DNA from: Candidatus Poseidonia sp. | Lineage (GTDB): Archaea; Thermoplasmatota; Poseidoniia; Poseidoniales; Poseidoniaceae | Reading direction: 5' to 3' | NCBI GenBank assembly: GCA_029250625.1 | Contig: JAQXEX010000069.1 | Span: forward strand, 1 to 52,221 | DNA: 52,221 nt | Shown here: positions 7,063-16,224 of the stretch, one piece after another | How positions within the stretch are numbered: the stretch's first letter is position 1 | Layout of the letters: every line of letters starts with the position of its first letter | Program-made: the position numbers and the translations under genes | Notes under the pieces: model-generated | Databases searched by the model: none | What the model saw: the letters and a program-made list of their open reading frames with translations, nothing else | What the model was told of the DNA's origin: nothing

Positions 7063-9846
7063 GTGAAATGGAACATTTGGGCACTTCTCTTTGTTCTGCT
7101 GTCCCCCTCATGGGGGGCAGTCGCAGGAGCAGGTGGCCGAGCGATGATCACCGATGTTTCGGTCCAAAGATACGATTGGTACTCAAACGAAACGGTCATC
7201 ATCGATTATTCCTTACGGGACGCCCCTTACCAACAGTCCCTAACCGCCTCGTGGTCCCTCTTGGACGAGGACGGTGTTCAACTTCTCAACGGAACTCACC
7301 GCTTCCAAGCAGCAGGAACATTCACTGTCTTTGAAATCCACCTGGATGCGTTCTACAGCGGCTCTCACTTCCATTCATTTGAAACCGAAATAAGGGCACA
7401 AAATAACGATGTGATCGGGGAGGCTACCGTTGAATTCATGGTTTTTGAGCAAGTGATGATGCCTAATGTGGCGAACTTGCTCTCGTTTGGAGATTCATTG
7501 TCTGACATGGGGAATGCGAAAAATTCCTTCCTCAACACACCCGATGTGCCTCCATACTGGCAGGGGCGTTTCTCAAACGGTGAGGTTTGGTTTGGCTACA
7601 TGGATGATGCTTACGGCACGACCGTGAGCATTGGTTCTGGCTCAGGAGCAGGCGACAACAGGGCCTTTGGTGGAGCTCAAACAGGAAGTGGTTATGCATA
7701 CCTCGTGATTCCAAACGTTGGAACTCAAATTACAAATTACCTCGCAAGCGTTCAATCCACCATTCCTTCAAGTGCCGTAGTTTCGCTCTGGGCTGGCGGA
7801 AATGACTTCCTTTACGGGACTGCGAACGCCGATACCATCTCAGCGAATATGGAGTCGCACATTCGTCAATTGCATGGTGCTGGTGCACGTACACTCATCG
7901 TCCCCAATCTTCCACCCCTCGAAATGACTCCAGAAATTCTCAGCAGAAGTGCCAGCCAGCAAGCCACGATCCGAGACGAAGTCATTGATTACAATTCTAA
8001 ATTAGACACCATCGTGACCGATTTACGAATTGAATTAGGAATGACCATCTACACGATTGATGCTTGGTCAATCTTCCATGACATCGTTGTTCACAAGGAA
8101 GCCCTTGGCCTTACCAACACTCAAGACGCCGCCTGCTCAGGAGGCTCAACTCTATTGCCTCTCCCCATCTGTAACAGCGCAAGTACAATCGTTCCATATC
8201 CGGATGAGTACCTCTTCTTTGACAAAGCACATCCAACGAGAGTGATGCACAAATTCATTGCACGGTATGCCGTAGAAACCATAGGTACGCCAGACCGTGA
8301 CGGTGATGGTATCGTGAATTCATTTGATGAATGTCCTTGGACCGATGAAACCGAACAGGCCAATCAACAAGGCTGCTCTTGGAATCAACTTGACGACGAC
8401 TCGGATGGAATTCCTAACGGTCTGGATGCCTGCCCGAATACGGTTGCAGGTGATGTTGTCGATGGAACAGGTTGCTCTGCAGTGCAAAGGGATTCAGACA
8501 ACGATGGTCTCAATGACTTTGTGGACCCGTGTCCGTTCAGTCCTTCACTCAACGATTATGATTCAGACGGGTGTTCAAACGATGAAGACGATGACGACGA
8601 TAACGATGGAGTGCTGGACGTTGTGGATGAATGCCCACAAGGAAATATCGGTATTCATCTCAATGATTTGGACGAAGATGGATGCTCCGATTCCGAGGAT
8701 TTGGACATTGACGGGGACGGTTTAGATAACATTGCTGAAGGAACGGTCGGAAGTGACCCGTTGAACCCTGACACTGACGGTGATTCTTATCTTGACGGTG
8801 AAGACCGTTTTCCACTTGACCCAAACGAGTGGAGTGATATTGACCTTGATGGCTGCGGTGATAATGGGGACGAGTTCCCATTTGACCGCACGGAATGCCT
8901 TGATTCGGACAAGGATGGTTACGGAGATAACGCAGACCGTTTCCCTGATGATGCTAGCGAATGGGTTGATTCAGATGACGACGGTATAGGCGATAACGGC
9001 GATGCATGCTTTTTGCTTTACGGGCTGTCCTTGTATCCGCCTGGATGCCCAGACCGTGATGGAGATGGCTACGCCGATATCAATGACCGTTTCCCAAACG
9101 ATGGAACTGAATGGAACGATACCGATGATGATGGCTTTGGTGACAACAGTGATTTGTTCCCCAATGACCCAACGGATTGGGTGGATAAAGACAACGATAG
9201 CTATGGAGACAACCGTGACGCGTTCCCATCAGACCCGAATGAATGGAACGATACCGATGGTGAGGGTGTAGGGGATAACGCCGATGTCTTCCCAGAGGAC
9301 CCTGCGGAATGGATCGATACTGATGGTGACGGATGCGGTGATAACGGAGACGTGTTCCCAAACAACTCTGCAGAATGTCTTGACAGCGATGTTGACGGGG
9401 TGGGCGATAACGCAGACGCCTTCCCGAACAGTGCATATGAATGGCTTGATTCGGACGGGGACGGCCTTGGCGACAATGCCGACAAGTTCCCGTTTGATGC
9501 TCAAGGAAAGTACGATACCGATGGGGACGGAATCGCCAATGCCTTGGATACGTTTCCAAATCAAGCATCCCTTGATTCATGGTTCGATGTGATCGTCCGA
9601 CTCTTGCTGCTTGCGTGTCTCTTCGGGGCCGGAGGGTTTTACCTTAAGCGAAATCGAAATGGAGATGGATTGAACTCGTTCGGAGAACTCGGTGAGTTTC
9701 ACCAGGAGGCGTTACTTGCGGAGGCATCCAAACCCCTTGCGCCACCCTCAATGGATGCCTTTTCGCCTCCTGCTTCATCCGAAGGTATGATTCAGGAACC
9801 GGTTGAAGATGCCGCATACCCATATTTGCCTCCACCAAAGGTGTGA
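7063..9846 (+). CDS. Secreted GDSL/SGNH esterase with thrombospondin type 3 repeats and a C-terminal membrane anchor
   Basis: 927 residues from the GTG at 7063, chosen because it directly precedes a hydrophobic signal peptide ending near GAVAGAGG; upstream in-frame starts would overlap the divergent hydrolase gene. A beta-rich domain is followed by a GDSL esterase domain: block I FGDSLSDMGN (Ser near residue 145), block III GGNDF, and the catalytic Asp-His in DKAHP near residue 390. Then come about 420 residues of Asp-rich thrombospondin type 3 repeats (DxDxDGxxDxxDxFP pattern), which bind calcium and extend the protein from the cell. A transmembrane helix near 865-885 (VRLLLLACLFGAGGFYL) and a short proline-rich cytosolic tail end it. 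A likely surface lipase or carbohydrate esterase. The CPBP protease gene starts five bases after its stop, so the two are probably co-transcribed. Confidence 0.88.
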   Translation: MKWNIWALLFVLLSPSWGAVAGAGGRAMITDVSVQRYDWYSNETVIIDYSLRDAPYQQSLTASWSLLDEDGVQLLNGTHRFQAAGTFTVFEIHLDAFYSGSHFHSFETEIRAQNNDVIGEATVEFMVFEQVMMPNVANLLSFGDSLSDMGNAKNSFLNTPDVPPYWQGRFSNGEVWFGYMDDAYGTTVSIGSGSGAGDNRAFGGAQTGSGYAYLVIPNVGTQITNYLASVQSTIPSSAVVSLWAGGNDFLYGTANADTISANMESHIRQLHGAGARTLIVPNLPPLEMTPEILSRSASQQATIRDEVIDYNSKLDTIVTDLRIELGMTIYTIDAWSIFHDIVVHKEALGLTNTQDAACSGGSTLLPLPICNSASTIVPYPDEYLFFDKAHPTRVMHKFIARYAVETIGTPDRDGDGIVNSFDECPWTDETEQANQQGCSWNQLDDDSDGIPNGLDACPNTVAGDVVDGTGCSAVQRDSDNDGLNDFVDPCPFSPSLNDYDSDGCSNDEDDDDDNDGVLDVVDECPQGNIGIHLNDLDEDGCSDSEDLDIDGDGLDNIAEGTVGSDPLNPDTDGDSYLDGEDRFPLDPNEWSDIDLDGCGDNGDEFPFDRTECLDSDKDGYGDNADRFPDDASEWVDSDDDGIGDNGDACFLLYGLSLYPPGCPDRDGDGYADINDRFPNDGTEWNDTDDDGFGDNSDLFPNDPTDWVDKDNDSYGDNRDAFPSDPNEWNDTDGEGVGDNADVFPEDPAEWIDTDGDGCGDNGDVFPNNSAECLDSDVDGVGDNADAFPNSAYEWLDSDGDGLGDNADKFPFDAQGKYDTDGDGIANALDTFPNQASLDSWFDVIVRLLLLACLFGAGGFYLKRNRNGDGLNSFGELGEFHQEALLAEASKPLAPPSMDAFSPPASSEGMIQEPVEDAAYPYLPPPKV
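8293..9570 (+). repeat. Thrombospondin type 3 calcium-binding repeat array (coding)
   Basis: Within the GDSL esterase gene, some 15-20 units of roughly 20-30 residues follow the pattern D-x-D-x-D-G-x-x-D-x-x-D. Early units carry cysteines (DECP, DACP, DPCP); later ones end in FP and contain EW, for example DTDDDGFGDNSDLFPNDP. Units differ in third positions, so the array is old and not a recent DNA duplication. In known proteins such repeats bind many calcium ions and become rigid. Confidence 0.9.
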
Positions 9847-9850
9847 CACG

Positions 9851-10543
9851 ATGGAGGAATCTTCCCGAAGGAACTCGCTCATCGCCCTGACGTTGGTCGG
9901 TATCGCTCCTTCGATTTCCATTTTTGCGTCGTTTGGCTCTGGGAGCGGACTTTTTGGACAACTTGCATGGTTGACATCAAAAGTATGGATGCTTGGTCTG
10001 CCGCTGTTGTGGTTGTTGTACGTCGAAAAGAAACCGCTTTCATGGTCACCGCCACGTCAAGGTGGATTGGGTGTTGGATTTGCAGTAGGTATGGCCTTCA
10101 GTTTGATCATGATCCTCGCATGGCTTCTCGTTGGAGAGTCCAGAGTTGACCGTGATACATTCCGGTCAACCTTGGAACCGTTTGGCCTCACCGTCCAAAG
10201 CACCTACATTGCAGCCGCAATCTTCTGGACGGTCGGTAATTCTGTTCTTGAAGAGTACGTGTTCAGATGGTTCATCGTAGAGCGAGCCGAAGACATCTTT
10301 GGAGAAGGTTGGGCTACAATCTCTCTTTCAGCAGGGATTTTTGTCCTGCACCATTTCTTTGCCTTGTGGTTTCTCGGCTTTGCTCTTGAAGCCAATCTAC
10401 TGGCTTGCTTTGGCTTGTTTGTTGGTGGTGCGGCGTTCAGTTGGCTCTACATGAAGTACCGAAGCATTTGGGTGCCCTACATCACCCATGCTCTGTGTGA
10501 TGTCGTGGTTTTTGGTGTCGGGTATTTGCTCTTGTTCGGTTGA
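9851..10543 (+). CDS. CPBP-family intramembrane metalloprotease (CAAX-protease/Abi type)
   Basis: 230 residues with about seven hydrophobic segments. The three family motifs are present: EEYVFR (Glu134, Glu135, Arg139), FVLHHFF (His167/168) and THALCD (His213, Asp217), which form the metal-dependent active site inside the membrane. Relatives cleave prenylated or membrane proteins, or act in bacteriocin self-protection and sortase-like maturation. The ATG at 9851 is chosen because it starts five bases after the GDSL esterase stop; a longer frame upstream would lie inside that gene. Co-transcription with an anchored surface esterase makes processing of exported proteins a possible role, but the substrate is unknown. 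Confidence 0.88.
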   Translation: MEESSRRNSLIALTLVGIAPSISIFASFGSGSGLFGQLAWLTSKVWMLGLPLLWLLYVEKKPLSWSPPRQGGLGVGFAVGMAFSLIMILAWLLVGESRVDRDTFRSTLEPFGLTVQSTYIAAAIFWTVGNSVLEEYVFRWFIVERAEDIFGEGWATISLSAGIFVLHHFFALWFLGFALEANLLACFGLFVGGAAFSWLYMKYRSIWVPYITHALCDVVVFGVGYLLLFG

Positions 10544-10545
10544 AC

Positions 10546-11952
10546 TCAAGGGCAGAAGCGCTTCCTGTCACGCGGGAACAGCACGGTCTCTCGCACGTTC
10601 TTTGCACCTGTGAGTTTCATCAAGATTCGTTCGACTCCGAGACCCCACCCTGCATGTGGCGGTACGCCGTGACGGAATCCTGCGACATAGAATTCGAATT
10701 CTTCGGGATCCAGTTCCATCTTCTTTAGGTTGTCAATGAGGACTTCAATTCGGTGCTCACGTTGTCCGCCGGAGGTCATTTCATCCCTTCCAAAGTTGAG
10801 GTCAAATCCACGGGAGAGCTGCTCGTCAGTGCTGCCTTGCTCGCCTTCCACATGATGGATGTAGAACGGTTTGAGTGACATTGGCCAGCGCGGTAAGAAG
10901 TAGAATTGTGGGAGGTCTTCAGCAAGAAGGTCGGAGTTCTCAGCGTCAATGTCGTCGCCCCACTCGATGGTTCCTCCTTTTTCCTTAATGATGCGAATCG
11001 CATCGCAATATTCCATGCGAGGGAACGGCAATTCGGGGACGATTACTTCGATGGCTTCCTCTTCTTGAGTGGCCCGATAAGCGTTAATGGTTGCGATGAG
11101 CCCTTGGGATTCTTCTTCTTCTGCTACGGATTTCCAAATGTGGTGGAGCATGCGTTCAAGGACTCCCATGACGTCATCATCGTTGGCCCAACTGCATTCA
11201 ATATCAAAGGAAATAAATTCGTTCAGATGGCGGTAAGTGTCGTGTTTTTCAGCTCGGAATGCAGGCCCGATTTCAAACACACGTTCCAATCCTCCGCTCA
11301 TGCACAATTGCTTGAACAACTGAGGCGATTGGTTGAGGTATGCAGGCGTTTCGAAATATTGCATGGGGAACAAGTCGGTTCCGCCTTCAGTAGCAGTAGC
11401 AACAATTTTCGGAGTATGGGTTTCGATGAAGCCTTCGGTGATGAGGTGTTGACGGCCAAACTGCAGGACTTTGCCTCGGAGTCGGAACATAGCGTTGACA
11501 TGGGCTCTGCGCAGGTCGAGGAATCGATTGTCCAACCGGGTGTCAAGTTCGACATTAACGGTGTCCGTGACTCCTAGCGGGAGCGGGGCTTCTGCTCGTG
11601 CAATCACTTCAACAGCGGTAGCGAGAACCTCGTAAGCCGGAGGAGGCGTTGGTTCGCCTTCCTTGACCTTGGGTGGTCGCTTGAGCGAAACTGTGCCGGT
11701 GAATTGAAGGGTTGATTCCCGAGTCATCCGTTGAACAACATCCAACGATTCTGGGCCAATGTTGTCTGCCTTGAGGAAAATTTGAGTGGTTCCGGTTCCG
11801 TCTCGTAGGTCAACGAAGCAGATGGCGCCTTTGCCACGATTGGCTTCCATGAAACCTGCAACAGTAACTGTTTGGTCGATGAGGTCGGCGCCCAGTGTCT
11901 GGATTTCGCCAAGGGTGTGCGTACGATAAGCGGTTGGAACCCAAGTGGTCAT
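10546..11952 (-). CDS. aspS: Aspartyl-tRNA synthetase, archaeal type
   Basis: 468 residues; class IIb synthetase that charges tRNA-Asp. The ATG at 11952 is chosen because YRTHTLGEI directly follows it, where archaeal AspRS proteins begin. An N-terminal OB-fold anticodon-binding domain ([18 protein letters not shown]) is followed by the catalytic core: FLDLRRAHV, motif 1 region ([14 protein letters not shown]), motif 2 [15 protein letters not shown], and motif 3 [15 protein letters not shown] ending [20 protein letters not shown] and the terminal FPRD mark AspRS rather than AsnRS. The length suits the archaeal/eukaryotic type without the bacterial GAD insert. Whether it also charges tRNA-Asn cannot be judged here. 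Its stop lies two bases from the convergent CPBP gene stop. Confidence 0.95.
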   Translation of the reverse strand: MTTWVPTAYRTHTLGEIQTLGADLIDQTVTVAGFMEANRGKGAICFVDLRDGTGTTQIFLKADNIGPESLDVVQRMTRESTLQFTGTVSLKRPPKVKEGEPTPPPAYEVLATAVEVIARAEAPLPLGVTDTVNVELDTRLDNRFLDLRRAHVNAMFRLRGKVLQFGRQHLITEGFIETHTPKIVATATEGGTDLFPMQYFETPAYLNQSPQLFKQLCMSGGLERVFEIGPAFRAEKHDTYRHLNEFISFDIECSWANDDDVMGVLERMLHHIWKSVAEEEESQGLIATINAYRATQEEEAIEVIVPELPFPRMEYCDAIRIIKEKGGTIEWGDDIDAENSDLLAEDLPQFYFLPRWPMSLKPFYIHHVEGEQGSTDEQLSRGFDLNFGRDEMTSGGQREHRIEVLIDNLKKMELDPEEFEFYVAGFRHGVPPHAGWGLGVERILMKLTGAKNVRETVLFPRDRKRFCP

Positions 11953-12000
11953 GGCCGGTGGGTTGCGGTGGAGAACATGAAGCATTCGCCCTTGCTTTTT

Positions 12001-12012
12001 GATTTTAATAGG
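12001..12012 (-). promoter_or_regulatory. TATA-like box for aspS
   Basis: On the minus strand this reads CCTATTAAAATC, an archaeal TATA-like element centred 54 bases before the aspS ATG. It predicts transcription starting about 25 bases downstream and a leader of roughly 27 bases. The rest of the 288-base gap up to the divergent 12241 gene shows no gene that I can support. Confidence 0.5.
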
Positions 12013-12240
12013 CCAGGAAGCCATGGTTGGCCGTGCATGAACCTCGTCGTGGTCGCTCCAGATGACATGGCCATCGCATTCCATCACGCCCTCAAGCGGT
12101 CATTTGGGACGAGTGTTGTTTGACGATGCCGTATCTTGATGGGCTTCTGAATGGCGCCGTACTTCAAGCAGGTGTTGAAGCACGATGTTCTCGGGCCACG
12201 ATGCCCGAAGTCTCATGAACAGGTCCCTACTGGTCATTCT

Positions 12241-15200
12241 ATGTCCAGCCGCTCCACTCGCGCTCTTGGCTTCACCCTCTTGCTGTTGCTAACAGGGCTA
12301 TCGCCCCTTGTGATGACTGCATCTGCCGACCCGATTATTCATCTCTCCGTGGATTCCAGCCACGTTATTCTTGAACCGGGGCAGTCGACAAACGTTACGC
12401 TTAGCATCAACAATAACGGTTCAAGTATTGAGAGCTACAATCTCAGTATTGATGATTCAGGTCTTGCATCGTATTGGGACATTGTCGCAGTTGATGCGAC
12501 GGTTGACAACGTCTTCCCGACATGGTCGAAAAATACCACCATCATCGTTCGTCTAGGCGAAGGCGCAACAACAACCGATAGTGGCTCATTTGAGGTCACC
12601 ATCACGGAACCGGACCAAAATCTCAGCACCTCCATTACCGTCTATCTGAGCGTAGCACCTCATTATCAACCCTCTTTGAATCCAGTTGATTCATCTCTGG
12701 CAACAACCTTGGCTGGCGGTAATCTGACGGTCAACTTCACAGCAGCGAACCTCGGAAGTGTTACAGATACGTTCATCCTTGATGTTGAGGTTGAACCTGA
12801 CTTGTCCGGATGGTGGGCCAATCAAACCAATTCAAGCAGCGGTACAAACTCAACCGGTAACTCGTCCAACGGAACCAACACGACCGCATCACTTTCCGTG
12901 CTCATGTATGGGAACAGTTACACTTCCGCAAATGCTCTTCACACACTGGTTGAAGATGTTGTGGATTCAGCAGGAATCAATGGGTCCCTTGATGCAAATA
13001 CCGGAGGTGGCATGGACCTTGCAGACCACCAACAAAACATTGGGAGTACAGCCCATCAATGGAATACTTCACTTCGGGGCTCGGATTGGGATTACGTCGT
13101 TCTTCAAGATCAGAGCCAAGTTCCCTCCTTGCCGACAAACGACAGCAACTGGCAGGCGAGCAAGAACGGCGCAGTGAGCATCAGTACTGAAGTTGAGGCC
13201 GAAGGTTCAGAAACCGTCCTGTTCATGACCTGGGGGCGACGAAGTGGAGAGTCTGGTCCCCAATGGCACCAACAAAACATCAGCCAAAACTACACCATTA
13301 TGCAAAGCCGATTGACCGAAGGATACACACATTACGCAGAAAACATCAGTGCGGCAGGAAATACCGTTTGGATTGCCCCAGTTGGTCTTGCCTTCAAAAC
13401 CGTTCACGATGCAGTGGAAGCAAGCGGTAACAACCCAACCCAGAGTGGAAATTTGTTTTACGATCTCTACACCTCTGATGGAAGTCACCCTTCTCTGAAA
13501 GGGTCTTATCTCGCGGCGTGCGTTTTGTTCTCGACCATGAGCGGAGAGGTGTGCGCTGCAAGCAACGATTCTAGCTCCCTTTCTGCTTCAATCAAACTTG
13601 AATTGCAGCAAGCTGCTGATGACACGGTGTTCAACCAAACCACTGGTATGTCCTATTACCCTTGGGAAGTGAGCGGAACCTCCGCTTTCGGTACGGGAGC
13701 GCCCTTACCGCCCGGATGGAACGTACAGTGGGATGGAGACGAGGTTGCTAACGTCGCCGCAGGAGCCAATCAAACGGTTGCGCTTTCTGTTTCAGTGCCC
13801 GGAAATGCTGTGCCTGACTATTATGGATTCAGGCTCACCATCGGCTCAACCAACGGCAATGTGACAACATCCACTCTCCTGGTTGTTCAGGTCGAAGCAG
13901 AAAACGAATTGAGCATGTCCTTTACTTCTCACCATGACCTGTTTCTTCCAGGTCAAACCACTCTGACCGAAGTCAATGTCACCAACATTGGTAACGGTGT
14001 TGTGGATATTAATTGGGTTGCTGGACTCTTTTCAGGAGGGCTATGTCAAGTTGCCCTGCCTGCTCCACAGAACCTTGGTGTACAACCGGGTGATGTTATT
14101 GCCGTACCTATGGCCGTCACGATACATGCCAGCGCAAGCGTCGGTAACACTTGTTCTGTCATGCTCGCGATGGAATCCATCACACAGGAAATTGTACCGG
14201 GGAGTTTGCTCGCTGTTATGATAGAGGTGGACGAGCGTGTTGAGTTCTCGCTTACCGGTCCTTCTACTGCAGTTGATTTAGTGCCGGGTCAAGGCGTTAA
14301 TTATGAAGTTCGACTCAGCAATAACGGCAGTGAAGAAGTTACGTATTTCCTTGACCCTGTTCAGCATTCTGAACTTACGACGTCCCTTGTTTCAGCATCC
14401 GGTGTGACCGTGGCTGCGGGTGAAGTAGGGGTATGGACTGTGAATACAAATGGGCCCTCGGGACTTTTGGGACTTCTTGAGCAAGAATTCTCTGTGTCCT
14501 ACGGAGGAGAAACTGCGGCATTGAGTGTTGAAATCAATGTCCTTGAAGTTCCAGAAGTGATGGTGACCGGGCCAACAGATGGCCGAATCATCGTCACGCC
14601 GGGCCAGTCTGTTGTGACACCGATCGTGGTTTCCAATTCGGGGACTTCAAACCTTGAACTGACAGCCAGCCTTCTCGGGCTACCGGCCAACATCAACGCA
14701 GAATTGAGCGACGTCTCAATCATGCTCGTCCGAGGCGATTCAACGACCGTCAACCTCACCATCTCAGCAGCATTGTCTGCCGTTGCTTCAACAAATCCGA
14801 TCACAATTGCCTTTGATGATGGAGGCATTGAATCTGTTTTGTCAATCAGCCTCATCATCAATGACCGTCAAGAAGTCGTCATTAACGGCGTGAAGGACCT
14901 CATCTATGCCAACCCCTTGGTTGACTCCAGCCTCATGGTACAGGTCACCAATTTAGGCACTGCAAGCGACACCTATGTCGTTGAACTATCCGCAGACCAA
15001 ACCAACAGTTGGTTCACATTCAGTCTTTCAGATCTGTCGTTTTCGTTGGATGCTGGTGAGACGAAAACCCTTGTTGTGTCCGCTCGGGAAGCTAGCCAAG
15101 GCGCCATAGGCGGTGTGGCTTACTCTCTCAATGTGACTTCAACTTCCACCGGTGAAGTCGGAGATTCTTTCGTCATCATCGTCCGTTCCGTGGTTGCGGG

Positions 15201-16224
15201 TGGAGAAATCACCTTGCTTGGGGATACTGCAACTGCAAAGCCTGGTTCTTCTGTTTCCGGTAACATTATTTTGACCAATACCGGCTCAGGGGATGACACG
15301 TTTACCTTGAGTTCCATCGGTGATGACTGTGGCTTTTCCGCCTCTGTGACCCTGCTTCCTGGTGTTTCATCCGAAGCACTTCCATGGTCGTGCGAGGTTC
15401 CTGATGGAACACCAGCTGGGCTGAAGAGTGTTACGTTCAGAGCCGTGAGTACCATGCGCAGTAATGTGGTCATCAATCAAGCGGTTGGGTATCAAGTTGA
15501 ACCTTCGTGGCCAAACGACGCCTTGTTAGCGGTCAGTCTGACAGACAGCAAGGTCTCGCTCGGTATGGACAGTTCCACGAGCACGATCATTACGCTACAA
15601 AATATGGGGAACATCGAAGTCACCGGTCAATTGGATGCGATAGGGGCAGATACAGGTCTGCTTCGAATGGAATGGATTCGAATGAGCGACGGTGTCAGCA
15701 CCAATGAATACACCCTCACACCAGGTTCTTCCGCAGAATTCAAACTCAACCTCACTTCCAACGTTGCTCGTGCAGCAACTGCAACCCTTACCGTCAAGGC
15801 TACCTCCCTTGGCGGCAATGTCTTGACGACCGACGAATCGGTTTCAATGGCCGTCCAAATTGAAGGCCCAGCTCTTCCTCCTAACGGGCTGTCTTTGCCG
15901 TTGGGTGTGAGCGTCAGTCAACCGGCTACGCTCACTGCAATGGGTCTTGGTTGGCTCATTGCTCTGCTCGCCGTTCAATTGCTGCGTCGTTCCAGAAGGA
16001 ATGACTCGAAAGGAACTGAAGATGTGGAGGATGAGGATGAGGATGAAGAGGATGACGAGGTGAAGGACCTTCCAGAACTAGGATTCAATGAATGCCGCCT
16101 TGACAAAGACAACAAAGTCAACTGTCCAGAGTGTGAGGCCCGACTTGGTGTCCCAAGAGGCAGTCAACCACCGTTTAGGTTTACATGTCCAAAATGCGAC
16201 AATAAAATTCGTGTTGTGGAATGA
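12241..16224 (+). CDS. Giant secreted NEW3/Ig-like protein with nested SGNH hydrolase, membrane anchor and cytosolic zinc ribbon
   Basis: 1327 residues from the ATG at 12241, which begins a clear signal peptide (hydrophobic 8-27, cleavage near ASA-DP). Repeated beta-sandwich domains of NEW3/CARDB-like type (PGQSTNVTLS, PGNAVPDYYGF, NNGSEEVTYF) fill most of it. Between about 218 and 440 sits an SGNH hydrolase domain: YGNSY (223-227), VVLQDQSQ (287-293) and DGSHPS (Asp413, His416), like DUF4886-type esterases. An Asn/Ser/Thr-rich linker with many glycosylation sequons precedes it. At the C-terminus are a transmembrane helix (LGWLIALLAVQLL), an acidic run and a CPEC...CPKC zinc ribbon that should face the cytosol. 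Probably a surface esterase or adhesin able to contact the cell interior. Polymer target unknown. Confidence 0.85.
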   Translation: MSSRSTRALGFTLLLLLTGLSPLVMTASADPIIHLSVDSSHVILEPGQSTNVTLSINNNGSSIESYNLSIDDSGLASYWDIVAVDATVDNVFPTWSKNTTIIVRLGEGATTTDSGSFEVTITEPDQNLSTSITVYLSVAPHYQPSLNPVDSSLATTLAGGNLTVNFTAANLGSVTDTFILDVEVEPDLSGWWANQTNSSSGTNSTGNSSNGTNTTASLSVLMYGNSYTSANALHTLVEDVVDSAGINGSLDANTGGGMDLADHQQNIGSTAHQWNTSLRGSDWDYVVLQDQSQVPSLPTNDSNWQASKNGAVSISTEVEAEGSETVLFMTWGRRSGESGPQWHQQNISQNYTIMQSRLTEGYTHYAENISAAGNTVWIAPVGLAFKTVHDAVEASGNNPTQSGNLFYDLYTSDGSHPSLKGSYLAACVLFSTMSGEVCAASNDSSSLSASIKLELQQAADDTVFNQTTGMSYYPWEVSGTSAFGTGAPLPPGWNVQWDGDEVANVAAGANQTVALSVSVPGNAVPDYYGFRLTIGSTNGNVTTSTLLVVQVEAENELSMSFTSHHDLFLPGQTTLTEVNVTNIGNGVVDINWVAGLFSGGLCQVALPAPQNLGVQPGDVIAVPMAVTIHASASVGNTCSVMLAMESITQEIVPGSLLAVMIEVDERVEFSLTGPSTAVDLVPGQGVNYEVRLSNNGSEEVTYFLDPVQHSELTTSLVSASGVTVAAGEVGVWTVNTNGPSGLLGLLEQEFSVSYGGETAALSVEINVLEVPEVMVTGPTDGRIIVTPGQSVVTPIVVSNSGTSNLELTASLLGLPANINAELSDVSIMLVRGDSTTVNLTISAALSAVASTNPITIAFDDGGIESVLSISLIINDRQEVVINGVKDLIYANPLVDSSLMVQVTNLGTASDTYVVELSADQTNSWFTFSLSDLSFSLDAGETKTLVVSAREASQGAIGGVAYSLNVTSTSTGEVGDSFVIIVRSVVAGGEITLLGDTATAKPGSSVSGNIILTNTGSGDDTFTLSSIGDDCGFSASVTLLPGVSSEALPWSCEVPDGTPAGLKSVTFRAVSTMRSNVVINQAVGYQVEPSWPNDALLAVSLTDSKVSLGMDSSTSTIITLQNMGNIEVTGQLDAIGADTGLLRMEWIRMSDGVSTNEYTLTPGSSAEFKLNLTSNVARAATATLTVKATSLGGNVLTTDESVSMAVQIEGPALPPNGLSLPLGVSVSQPATLTAMGLGWLIALLAVQLLRRSRRNDSKGTEDVEDEDEDEEDDEVKDLPELGFNECRLDKDNKVNCPECEARLGVPRGSQPPFRFTCPKCDNKIRVVE

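Noticed and set aside
8293-9570. CRISPR array or recent tandem DNA repeat
   Set aside because: The periodicity is at the protein level; the DNA units vary and there are no constant repeats with unique spacers.
9080-9580. Long open frames on the minus strand opposite the calcium repeats, giving His/Arg- or Ser/Pro-rich repeats
   Set aside because: Their periodic composition is the complement of the Asp-rich repeat codons; no signal peptide, start site or promoter was seen.
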